The notes beneath the pieces are model-generated. The model ran no database searches and had not been told where the DNA came from. It saw only the letters and a list, made by a program, of their open reading frames with translations. A program made the position numbers and the translations under genes. A DNA stretch of 7,006 nucleotides, taken from the NCBI GenBank assembly GCA_021782055.1, contig JAJXVP010000142.1, forward strand, positions 1 to 7,006, written 5' to 3'. Positions 1 through 5,253 of the stretch are shown here, in pieces (within the stretch, counting starts at the first letter, position 1; every line of letters starts with the position of its first letter). The DNA is from a bacterium. Its GTDB lineage: Bacteria > Spirochaetota > Spirochaetia > JABEVK01.

Positions 1-1
1 T

Positions 2-112
2 CCTGACCCTTCGGCCGTTCCCGGTCCTTCCTTTTATTCACCACCGCCCATCATCTGGATTCACGAGCCCTGGGAATGGGGCCCCTACTACCACTGGAGG
101 GATCGTTGGTGA
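2..112 (+). CDS. C-terminal end of an unrecognised protein (5' truncated)
   Basis: An open frame runs in from the left edge and ends at a TGA at 110-112, giving the last 36 residues of a protein. The tail is rich in proline and aromatic residues (PPPIIWIHEPWEWGPYY, then HWRDRW), which looks like an extracytoplasmic or low-complexity C-terminus rather than random sequence. Its stop overlaps the GTG start of the next gene in a GTGA arrangement (109-112), the usual sign of translational coupling within an operon, and this is the main support for it being real. I do not recognise the family and nothing here shows a function. Without the upstream sequence it could still be a chance frame. Confidence 0.5.
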   Translation, partial: PDPSAVPGPSFYSPPPIIWIHEPWEWGPYYHWRDRW

Positions 113-876
113 CAGAAAAAGTAGCGGCGTTGCGCCGCAGTAGAAAGGTTCCCGAAGTACGTACCGCCTTTTGGGGGGTCAAGCTTCTTACCACCGCCAT
201 GGGTGAAGCGGTGTCAGATTTCCTGGTGTATCATATGAACCCATACCTCGCCGTGGGGTTGGGCGCCTTTGTCTTTGCCTTAGCGTTGTTTATCCAGCTT
301 CGGTTTCGCCGTTACCAAGCCGCAGTCTACTGGTCGGCCGTAACCATGGTGGCGGTCTTTGGCACGATGGCCGCCGACGCCACCCATATCGTTCTCGGCG
401 TTCCTTACCTCTACTCGTCTTTGCTTTTTGCCGTGGGGCTTACGGCAATTTTTGTCCTGTGGTACCGCGTCGAAAAAAGCCTCTCTATCCATTCTATCAG
501 CACCCTGAGGCGGGAAATTTTTTATTGGCTTGCCGTCATGGCAAGTTTTGCTATGGGTACCGCTTTAGGAGATCTTACAGCGTTTGGCTTCCATGCCGGG
601 CTGGGCAGTTCAGTCCTGATCTTTGCGTTCCTGTTTTCGCTTCCGTGGCTCACCAAAAAGGTGTGGCGTAATGAAACCTCGGCGTTTTGGTTTTCGTATG
701 TCATGACTCGCCCCCTCGGTGCGTCTGTGGCAGACTGGTTAGATATGCCGCATCGCGTGGGGGGACTTGGTTTAGGAAGGGGGTTTGTGGGCTCACTTCT
801 TAGTTTACTTCTTGTCCTGGCAGTAACCTGGGTGGCTGTCAAGAAAATCGATACCCCCACACCTCGTACAAGCTAG
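109..876 (+). CDS. DUF347 / COG4705-type integral membrane protein, four tandem repeats
   Basis: A 255-residue, very hydrophobic protein expected in the inner membrane with about eight membrane segments. The same motif occurs four times: Trp, nine residues, Gly, four residues, Asp, at W22/G32/D37, W75/G85/D90, W140/G150/D155 and W194/G204/D209. The cores read GEAVSD, GTMAAD, GTALGD and GASVAD. This is the DUF347 repeat of the COG4705 membrane-anchored proteins, known to occur as four two-helix repeats. The family has no function that I can state with confidence; four acidic residues inside or beside membrane helices would fit ion or proton handling, which is inference. I chose the GTG at 109 over an ATG at 76 because GGAGGG at 96-101 lies seven bases before it and the upstream frame's stop overlaps it. 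The ATG at 76 has no ribosome binding site. Confidence 0.85.
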   Translation: MTEKVAALRRSRKVPEVRTAFWGVKLLTTAMGEAVSDFLVYHMNPYLAVGLGAFVFALALFIQLRFRRYQAAVYWSAVTMVAVFGTMAADATHIVLGVPYLYSSLLFAVGLTAIFVLWYRVEKSLSIHSISTLRREIFYWLAVMASFAMGTALGDLTAFGFHAGLGSSVLIFAFLFSLPWLTKKVWRNETSAFWFSYVMTRPLGASVADWLDMPHRVGGLGLGRGFVGSLLSLLLVLAVTWVAVKKIDTPTPRTS

Positions 877-902
877 GCTAAACCTACCTAGCCCAGACCC
901 GA

Positions 903-962
903 AGTCTCATGAGAGTCGCAACTGAAGTGGCATGCGAGTTGCGCCCTGACGGTCATGAGACT
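903..962. repeat. Nested inverted repeat / structured intergenic element
   Basis: Perfect 10-base arms AGTCTCATGA (903-912) and TCATGAGACT (953-962) enclose a second perfect 7-base pair of arms, CGCAACT (917-923) and AGTTGCG (937-943), with a 13-base apical loop. TGGCAT in that loop (928-933) is also complementary to ATGCCA at 976-981, outside the stem, so a pseudoknot or alternative fold is possible. Neither strand has a T-run after the stem, so it is not a standard intrinsic terminator. It lies downstream of the DUF347 gene and beyond the terminator of the tRNA gene. It could be the 3' end of the upstream mRNA, a small RNA, or a dispersed palindromic repeat. The single copy here cannot separate these. 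Confidence 0.5.
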
Positions 963-1010
963 AGCATGGAAGCTAATGCCATTGATCCCACCTAAGGCAC
1001 CGCAAAGGAT

Positions 1011-1038
1011 AAAAAAAGTCCTTCTTGCAGAAGGACTT
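1011..1038 (-). terminator. Intrinsic terminator of the tRNA-Leu gene
   Basis: On the minus strand a perfect 10-base-pair stem (AAGTCCTTCT with AGAAGGACTT, arms at 1029-1038 and 1016-1025) closes on a three-base loop and runs into seven consecutive T residues (1017-1011), two of which are also the end of the stem. It begins nine bases beyond the tRNA 3' end. The plus-strand side lacks a T-run, so it acts in one direction only. Confidence 0.92.
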
Positions 1039-1047
1039 AAGAAACAT

Positions 1048-1129
1048 TGCCCAGAAGAGGACTCGAACCTCCACGCCTCGCGGCACTAGTACCTGAAACT
1101 AGCGTGTATACCAATTTCACCATCTGGGC
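1048..1129 (-). tRNA. tRNA-Leu, anticodon CAG
   Basis: An 82-base class II tRNA with every arm readable on the minus strand. The acceptor stem GCCCAGA/TCTGGGC pairs perfectly, and the D-arm GTG...CAC carries the TTGGTA loop. The anticodon stem CTAGT/ACTAG closes on TTCAGGT, with anticodon CAG complementary to 1093-1095. A long variable arm (GCC GCGA GGC) follows, then a T-arm GGAGG-TTCGAGT-CCTCT with one G-U pair. The discriminator is A at 1048 and the next bases are ATG, so CCA is not encoded and must be added after transcription. It reads CUG leucine codons. It forms a single-gene unit with its own promoter and terminator. Confidence 0.97.
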
Positions 1130-1138
1130 AGTGAGCTC

Positions 1139-1167
1139 AAGCTAAAGGAAAACAGCGCCTCTGTCAA
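1139..1167 (-). promoter_or_regulatory. Promoter of the tRNA-Leu gene
   Basis: The minus strand carries a perfect -35 box TTGACA (1167-1162), a 17-base spacer and a weak -10-like TAGCTT (1144-1139). Initiation would fall near 1132, only a few bases before the tRNA 5' end at 1129. The -35 match, spacing and position fit sigma-70-type promoters; only the -10 box is poor. Confidence 0.7.
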
Positions 1168-1213
1168 GTCAGCGTGGACGAGCGACAAAGACGCCATTGT
1201 TTCTGGAGCCGGT

Positions 1214-1717
1214 TTACGACTGTATTTCGATCTTGATACCAGGCTTGGTAGCCGGGGCATCTTTTGGTGACACAACCACACGCAGAAGCCCATTTTTGAA
1301 GCTCGCCGCTACTTGCGACTGATCGAACTTATCGGCAGGCACGTAATACTTTTGACCCTCAATCGGTTTGAGTTTGAGACGATGCTTCAAGTAGCGAACG
1401 TCTGGTTCGTCTTCCAGCACCTGGGTTCTGGCAGAAAACACCATGTAGTCCCCCACAAACGACAGCTCGAGATCTTCTTGCTCAAAGCCCGCCAAGGCCA
1501 TCTCAAACACTAGCGACTTATCCGGAGTGAGATAAACATTGGTCGGCGGGTACGAATAGGCGGGATAGAAATCCAGGCCCTCGGCAAGCCCTTTGCCGAA
1601 CCCCCACCCTTTCTCCATTTCGGTACGGAACTTTTCGTTCCAGGTCTCCACCTGGCCGAAAACTTCGTCCAGGAATTTATTCAGGTCCATGAAAGGAAAT
1701 TTCGTGTCCCTCATCAT
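1214..1717 (-). CDS. Small heat shock protein, Hsp20 / alpha-crystallin family
   Basis: A 167-residue ATP-independent cytoplasmic chaperone that should bind unfolding proteins and hold them for refolding. An amphipathic, aromatic-rich N-terminal arm (about 1-55) is followed by the alpha-crystallin domain (about 57-152), with the conserved pattern ASFKNGLLRVVVSP at 138-151. A short tail (GIKIEI, 160-165) contains the I-x-I motif that docks onto neighbouring subunits in oligomers. Size and architecture are normal for bacterial Hsp20. The ATG at 1717 is preferred to upstream in-frame codons because TAAGGAGG sits five bases before it; a second ATG follows immediately at 1714. The gene is divergent from the YmdB-like gene and has a structured leader listed separately. 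No CIRCE operator is visible. Confidence 0.95.
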   Translation of the reverse strand: MMRDTKFPFMDLNKFLDEVFGQVETWNEKFRTEMEKGWGFGKGLAEGLDFYPAYSYPPTNVYLTPDKSLVFEMALAGFEQEDLELSFVGDYMVFSARTQVLEDEPDVRYLKHRLKLKPIEGQKYYVPADKFDQSQVAASFKNGLLRVVVSPKDAPATKPGIKIEIQS

Positions 1718-1781
1718 GGTAACCTCCTTACGGCAGGTTCTTACGGGCCCCAAATGGGCGCCCGAGAGGAGCAACGCTCCT
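1718..1781 (-). promoter_or_regulatory. hsp20 leader: three hairpins, the last hiding the ribosome binding site (putative RNA thermometer)
   Basis: On the minus strand hairpin 1 (1781-1767) is AGGAGC/GCTCCT with a three-base loop. Hairpin 2 (1764-1744) has eight pairs, one bulged G (1759) and an ATTT loop. Hairpin 3 (1739-1721) pairs AACCT with AGGTT and CC with GG around a GTAA tetraloop, leaving one bulged G (1734). All of GGAGG, the core of the ribosome binding site, lies in the 3' arm of hairpin 3, and the ATG follows three bases after the stem. Successive hairpins ending in a short, bulged stem that masks the ribosome binding site is the plan of ROSE-type thermosensors, which are known ahead of hsp20 genes. 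Thermosensing is inference; the pairing is read directly from the sequence. Confidence 0.6.
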
Positions 1782-1790
1782 ACTCAATAA

Positions 1791-1796
1791 TATAAT
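1791..1796 (+). promoter_or_regulatory. Possible -10 element in the hsp20/YmdB divergent region
   Basis: TATAAT on the plus strand matches the -10 consensus perfectly and would start a leader of about 67 bases before the YmdB-like gene. No recognisable -35 box or extended -10 TG precedes it. The same AT-rich patch reads TATATT on the minus strand (1794-1789), placed to serve hsp20 with initiation just before its first leader hairpin, again without a good -35. It may serve either gene or both. Confidence 0.35.
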
Positions 1797-1869
1797 GCCG
1801 TCTCGGCCTTTCCGAAAGCGGTAAACTCAGATATCCTGACGCGAATTCTTTGAGGCGAAAAGGAAGGCT

Positions 1870-2667
1870 ATGCGTCTGCTGTACATTGCCGAAATCGTCG
1901 GCAAACCGGGGTTATTCGCTTTACGCCATACTCTAGAAGAGCTCAAACACCGCTATCAGCCCGACCTTTTGTGGGGCAATGGAGATGGTGTCACAGGTGG
2001 GTTCGGCCTTGGTTTGAATCATGCGCACACCCTGCGAAAGCTTGGACTGCAGGTGATTACCCTCGGCGAATGCGCCTTTTACAAAAAGGATGTTCACCCT
2101 CTTTTAGCTTCGTCTCACTTTCTGCTACGACCGGAGAACCTCCCCGAAGAGGCTCCAGGGCAGGGCTGGCGTGTGGTAAAGTCTGGCCCCCATCCCGTTG
2201 CTTTTTTGAGCCTCGTTGGTCAGGCCGGGTGGAATCGCCTCAACCCTTTTTCGCCATTTACCGCGTTTGACCGCATCTTCGAACGCCTTCAAGGCCAAAA
2301 CATCCCCTTGGTCGTAGATTTTCATGCGGTCACTACGGCAGAAAAGCAGACGCTTTTGGCCTATGTTGATGGCAAAGCCGCCGCTGTTTTAGGAAGTCAC
2401 GCGAAGGTTGCTACCGCCGACGCTCAGATTTCTTCACACGGAACCGCTTACGTAACCGATGCCGGCCGCACAGGAAGCCGCGCCTCCATAGGAGGCTTTC
2501 TCCCTGAAAAGGAGTTGCGACGCCTACAAACGGGAATACCCTTAAAAAGCGAACCGTGTTGGCAAGAGCTTGTCGTTGAGGGGGTGTTTTTGGAGATATC
2601 TCACAACAAAGGGGTAAGGATCGAGCCTTTTACTCAAACGTGCTCGGTAAGTGCCCCGTCTTCTTAA
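1870..2667 (+). CDS. YmdB/TIGR00282-like metallophosphoesterase homologue with altered metal site
   Basis: A 265-residue protein, the usual length for the YmdB family of calcineurin-like phosphodiesterases, which act on cyclic nucleotides and influence gene expression and development in Bacillus. Family landmarks align in order: an N-terminal strand ending IVG (9-11), NGDG (37-40), VITLGEC (62-68), DFHA (150-153), LGSHAK (175-180 region) and TDAG further on. Compared with YmdB the metal ligands differ: Asp8 is Glu, Glu39 is Asp, Asn40 is Gly, the Asn67-His68 pair is Glu-Cys, and the second His of the GTHTH motif is Lys179. His152 and His177 remain. It may use another metal, have another substrate, or be inactive. 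AAGGA lies five bases before the ATG. It stands alone, convergent with cheB. Confidence 0.8.
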   Translation: MRLLYIAEIVGKPGLFALRHTLEELKHRYQPDLLWGNGDGVTGGFGLGLNHAHTLRKLGLQVITLGECAFYKKDVHPLLASSHFLLRPENLPEEAPGQGWRVVKSGPHPVAFLSLVGQAGWNRLNPFSPFTAFDRIFERLQGQNIPLVVDFHAVTTAEKQTLLAYVDGKAAAVLGSHAKVATADAQISSHGTAYVTDAGRTGSRASIGGFLPEKELRRLQTGIPLKSEPCWQELVVEGVFLEISHNKGVRIEPFTQTCSVSAPSS

Positions 2668-2685
2668 GTTGCGCAAGCGTAACTT
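2666..2685. other. Hairpin between convergent genes
   Basis: AAGTTGCG (2666-2673) pairs with CGTAACTT (2678-2685) around a CAAG loop: eight pairs including one G-T. It overlaps the stop codon of the YmdB-like gene and lies 16 bases past the cheB stop. No T-run follows on either strand, so if it ends transcription it does so weakly, or it protects mRNA 3' ends. Confidence 0.4.
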
Positions 2686-2700
2686 GCTCAAAAGGCCAAG

Positions 2701-3876
2701 CTAGAGCGACCGTGAGGCCATCTCTTTCGCCAGCTTATTTAAAACCCCAGCCGTTTCTGACAAGCCGACAATCTTTTCGACGTTTCCTAGCTCAATGGCG
2801 ACACGAGGCATTCCAAAAACTACGCTCGTGGCTTCATCCTGCGCTAACGTAAGTCCTCCGGCTCGGTGAATCTCACCAAGTTCGGCCGCTCCGTCACGCC
2901 CCATACCGGTCATGATTAACCCCATCGCCTGAGCCCCAAACTGGTGGGCAACCGAACGGAACAGCACCCCGGCAGAGGGACGGTGACCATTGCATAAATC
3001 CTGCTGATGGAGGTGTGCCACCGTGGCTAAACTCTTTCGTTCTACTTCCAGGTGATAGTCACCGGGAGCGATCAAGATCCGCCCCTTGCGAACCAAATCC
3101 CCTTCTTGAGCTTCTTTGACTTCCAAGGGACAAATTTTATCGAGGGAACGCGCAAACTCGGCAGTAAAACCTGCTGGCATGTGCTGAACCACAACCACTG
3201 GTAGCGGAAAATCAGCCTCTAACGCGGCAAAGACTGTCCGCAAAGCGTTGGGCCCCCCGGTAGAGATCCCAATCGCCAGAATATGCAAATCTTTGTGCGG
3301 CCGTAAAACAGGCGGACTAACGGGAGGACGGTCGACCGCTCGAGTTTCGGGACGTAACTCGTGCTTAGGCTCTGGCTTAACCTCAACCCGAGGAATCTCT
3401 GTCCTCGCTGTTTCGGGCTTCGTAGTTTCAGGCCGGGCCTCCGCGCGGGATATACCTTTACTTCGTTGGTAACGCCCACCATAGACACGAATCAGCTCAA
3501 TGAGGTGATCTCCGACCAGATGGATGTCTTCACTGACTGACCCCGACGGCTTTTTAATAAAGTCAGCGGCACCAAGGGCCAAAGCCTCCATGGTGATCTC
3601 CGCCCCCCGGCGGGCAATGGATGAAAGAATAATAACTGGAATCTCCCATTTGAGTTCTCGCCTCTTTTTTAAGAACTCGATCCCATTCATTTCAGGCATT
3701 TCAAGGTCAAGAATAATGATATCCGGATTCAAGGATGGGATTTTTTGTACCGCAAACACCCCGTTCATGGCCTTTCCCACCACCGCTAAATCAGGGGCAC
3801 TTTCAACGATACGGCCAATGAGGTTGCGCATCAGGGCAGAGTCATCCACAATTAAAACGTCAATTTTCCCGTTCAT
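2701..3876 (-). CDS. cheB: Chemotaxis protein-glutamate methylesterase/deamidase CheB
   Basis: A 391-residue response regulator that removes methyl groups from chemoreceptor glutamates and deamidates glutamines when phosphorylated by CheA. The receiver domain (about 5-125) has the acidic pair D11-D12, phospho-acceptor D57 in ILDLEMPEMNG, S85/S86 and K108/K109. The methylesterase domain (about 196-385) carries the catalytic triad Ser205 (GISTGGP), His232 (VVQHMPAGFT) and Asp328 (MTGMGRDGA). The two are joined by a linker of roughly 55 residues (about 139-193) rich in Pro, Glu, Lys, Arg and Thr with irregular PET repeats, longer than in enterobacterial CheB. It starts 12 bases after the cheR stop, with GAGGGAG in the gap as ribosome binding site, so the two genes are one transcription unit. 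All key residues are present. Confidence 0.97.
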   Translation of the reverse strand: MNGKIDVLIVDDSALMRNLIGRIVESAPDLAVVGKAMNGVFAVQKIPSLNPDIIILDLEMPEMNGIEFLKKRRELKWEIPVIILSSIARRGAEITMEALALGAADFIKKPSGSVSEDIHLVGDHLIELIRVYGGRYQRSKGISRAEARPETTKPETARTEIPRVEVKPEPKHELRPETRAVDRPPVSPPVLRPHKDLHILAIGISTGGPNALRTVFAALEADFPLPVVVVQHMPAGFTAEFARSLDKICPLEVKEAQEGDLVRKGRILIAPGDYHLEVERKSLATVAHLHQQDLCNGHRPSAGVLFRSVAHQFGAQAMGLIMTGMGRDGAAELGEIHRAGGLTLAQDEATSVVFGMPRVAIELGNVEKIVGLSETAGVLNKLAKEMASRSL

Positions 3877-3888
3877 GCCCGCTCCCTC

Positions 3889-4713
3889 TTAGGACTCAAG
3901 AATCTTAGAATACAACACAGACCAGTCCGTCTTGAGGAATTTGAACGCGGTGTTCATCCCAAACAACGACTCACTGTGACCAATGAAAAAGTAGGAATGA
4001 TTGGTCATGGATTGCCAAAACCTTTCCACGACATTTTTCTGAGCCGCCTCATCAAAGTAAATCAAAACATTGCGACAAAAGACAACATCTAAATTTCTTT
4101 GTCCTGAATCAAACTTAAGGTTGTGATAGTCAAACTTTATCCGCGCCTTAAGTTCGTCCTTTATCTGGTACCCATCAGCGCTCTTAGAAAAAAATCTTGT
4201 CAGGTAGGGAGCGGGTATACCCTGAAGCTTTGACTCCGGGTAAAACCCCTGCTGGGCAGTCATCAGAGATTTTAAGCTTAAGTCAGATGCGACGATCTCA
4301 AAAGAAAAGTCAGTTGGAAGTTTATCTTTTAGTACCATCGCCAACGAGTAGGGTTCTTCTCCGGTTGAACACCCCGCACTCCAGACCCGAATTTTATGCT
4401 CAAGACCTTTTTTGCGCTTGTACTGCATCAAGTCCGGCAGGATCGCTTTCTCAAAGGCGTCAAACTGAGGCTGATTGCGAAAAAAACGGGTCAGGTTCGT
4501 TGTGACGGCGTCAAGGAAGGACTTCATCTCTTCGGGGCTCTTTTGAAGGAGCTCAAAATAAACACCGGCATTGTCTAGCTTGGCCAACCTGACTCGCTCA
4601 CGAAGTCGACTCTCTAAAATGGGACGGTTAGAGGCCGAAAAGGTGATACCACTGGCATCATAAATGAGGTTCCGGTATTTTTCGAACAACGCGTCCGTTA
4701 CAACGTCAGACAT
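3889..4713 (-). CDS. cheR: Chemotaxis protein methyltransferase CheR
   Basis: A 274-residue S-adenosylmethionine-dependent methyltransferase that methylates glutamates on chemoreceptors to reset sensitivity. A helical N-terminal domain (about 5-70) is followed by the family signature TTNLTRFFR (71-79), the SAM-binding loop WSAGCSTGEEPYS (111-123), an acidic residue that should hold the SAM ribose (D144 in ASDLS), and CRNVLIYF (213-220), with GHSESL near the end. Length and motifs match complete CheR. The ATG at 4713 is chosen over the GTG immediately upstream (4716) because the only nearby purine patch, AGG, is better spaced from the ATG; the ribosome binding site is weak either way. It is followed directly by cheB. 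No cheA, cheW, cheY or receptor gene is in the window. Confidence 0.97.
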   Translation of the reverse strand: MSDVVTDALFEKYRNLIYDASGITFSASNRPILESRLRERVRLAKLDNAGVYFELLQKSPEEMKSFLDAVTTNLTRFFRNQPQFDAFEKAILPDLMQYKRKKGLEHKIRVWSAGCSTGEEPYSLAMVLKDKLPTDFSFEIVASDLSLKSLMTAQQGFYPESKLQGIPAPYLTRFFSKSADGYQIKDELKARIKFDYHNLKFDSGQRNLDVVFCRNVLIYFDEAAQKNVVERFWQSMTNHSYFFIGHSESLFGMNTAFKFLKTDWSVLYSKILES

Positions 4714-4719
4714 CACATA

Positions 4720-4748
4720 CCTATCTTAATTTAGAGTCTAGGTGCCAA
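4720..4748 (-). promoter_or_regulatory. Weak candidate promoter for cheR-cheB
   Basis: The minus strand shows TTGGCA (4748-4743, five of six to the -35 consensus) and, after 17 bases, GATAGG (4725-4720), which matches only the ATA core of the -10 box. Initiation would fall at about 4713, the start codon itself, so a very short or absent leader would be predicted. The poor -10 makes this tentative. Confidence 0.25.
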
Positions 4749-4821
4749 CGTACCCCACGTCAAGAAAAAGCGGAACGGAAAAATCTCTGAACCTGCGTTA
4801 CACTGTAAACGAGGGGAAAAA

Positions 4822-5244
4822 ATGACGGTTCCAGAGTATGTAGATCTGAGCCTGTCAGCGTTGGCTTGGAGCGAAGCTGATCAGGTGTCGTATGCTGAAC
4901 TGATAAGTCCCGACCAAAAAACGCTTTACGTCGATCTTGATACGTTAGATGCGGTAGAACTACTTCGCTTGGCCAAACACACGCCAGGCGATGACCGAGT
5001 TTTTCAGGTGCTTGTCGACCTGTTGTTGACCAACGGCTACTCACCCGAAGCTTTGTTTTTGTCAATTTCGCCCCGTGGCGAGCTCACTTGCCGCCTGCTT
5101 TACCAAAAAAAGAGCCTCCCGGGTTTTCTTGAACTTCGCCCCGGCGATGGTCTAGTTCTGGCGGTTCTTATGAACCTTCCCGTCCGCGCTCACGCCTCTC
5201 TTCTGGTGTCCTTTGTTGACAGGGATCGGACGACTGTGGGATAA
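4822..5244 (+). CDS. Bifunctional nuclease (DUF151/BFN)-like domain protein, divergent
   Basis: A 140-residue soluble protein with no signal peptide. Residues 35-128 follow the order of the BFN/DUF151 fold: a strand with acidic residues (LYVDLD, 35-40), a helical part ending in a leucine-rich helix and NGY (61-73), two strands (ALFLSISPRGELTCRLLY, 77-94), then LELRPGDGLVLAVLMNLPV (103-121). That last segment corresponds to the family's RPSDAIALAL...P signature. The SD-A of the signature has become GD-G (R106, P107, D109 kept), so the match is distant. Family members are described as having DNase and RNase activity; whether this one does is unknown. GAGGGG lies five bases before the ATG. Its stop codon is nine bases before pyrG and lies within the -10 box of the pyrG promoter. 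It is divergent from cheR. Confidence 0.6.
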   Translation: MTVPEYVDLSLSALAWSEADQVSYAELISPDQKTLYVDLDTLDAVELLRLAKHTPGDDRVFQVLVDLLLTNGYSPEALFLSISPRGELTCRLLYQKKSLPGFLELRPGDGLVLAVLMNLPVRAHASLLVSFVDRDRTTVG

Positions 5245-5245
5245 T
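5216..5245 (+). promoter_or_regulatory. Internal promoter for pyrG, predicting a leaderless mRNA
   Basis: A perfect -35 box TTGACA (5216-5221), an 18-base spacer and GATAAT (5240-5245, five of six to the -10 consensus) lie over the last codons and stop codon of the preceding gene. Initiation seven bases past the -10 would fall at about 5252, within 0-3 bases of the pyrG ATG (5254). No ribosome binding site precedes that ATG at usable spacing. A short inverted repeat, TGGGAT...ATCCCA, spans 5237-5254 and overlaps the -10 box and start site. Confidence 0.65.
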
Positions 5246-5253
5246 AAAATCCC

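Noticed and set aside
76..108. ATG at 76 as the start of the DUF347 membrane protein.
   Set aside because: It has no ribosome binding site and overlaps the upstream frame by 37 bases, while the GTG at 109 has GGAGGG at good spacing.
891..897. GCCCAGA repeats the first bases of the plus-strand tRNA 3' end (1049-1055), like an attachment-site duplication.
   Set aside because: Only seven bases match, the flanks differ, and no integrase or mobile cargo lies between the copies. Chance is the simplest explanation.
872..962. Possible integron attC-like site in the palindromic region.
   Set aside because: The outer core sites do not fit RYYYAAC/GTTRRRY, and there is no integron integrase or cassette array.
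1718..1869. Searched for a CIRCE operator or a sigma-32 promoter ahead of hsp20.
   Set aside because: No TTAGCACTC-N9-GAGTGCTAA and no convincing heat-shock -35/-10 pair is present.
3524..3892. Plus-strand open frame of 122 codons opposite cheB.
   Set aside because: It lies wholly antisense to the receiver domain of a clearly intact cheB and shows no family resemblance. The other overlapping frames opposite pyrG, cheR and the YmdB-like gene are rejected for the same reason.
4728..4748. TTGGCAC on the minus strand upstream of cheR resembling the -24 half of a sigma-54 promoter.
   Set aside because: The -12 GC half is missing at the required spacing.
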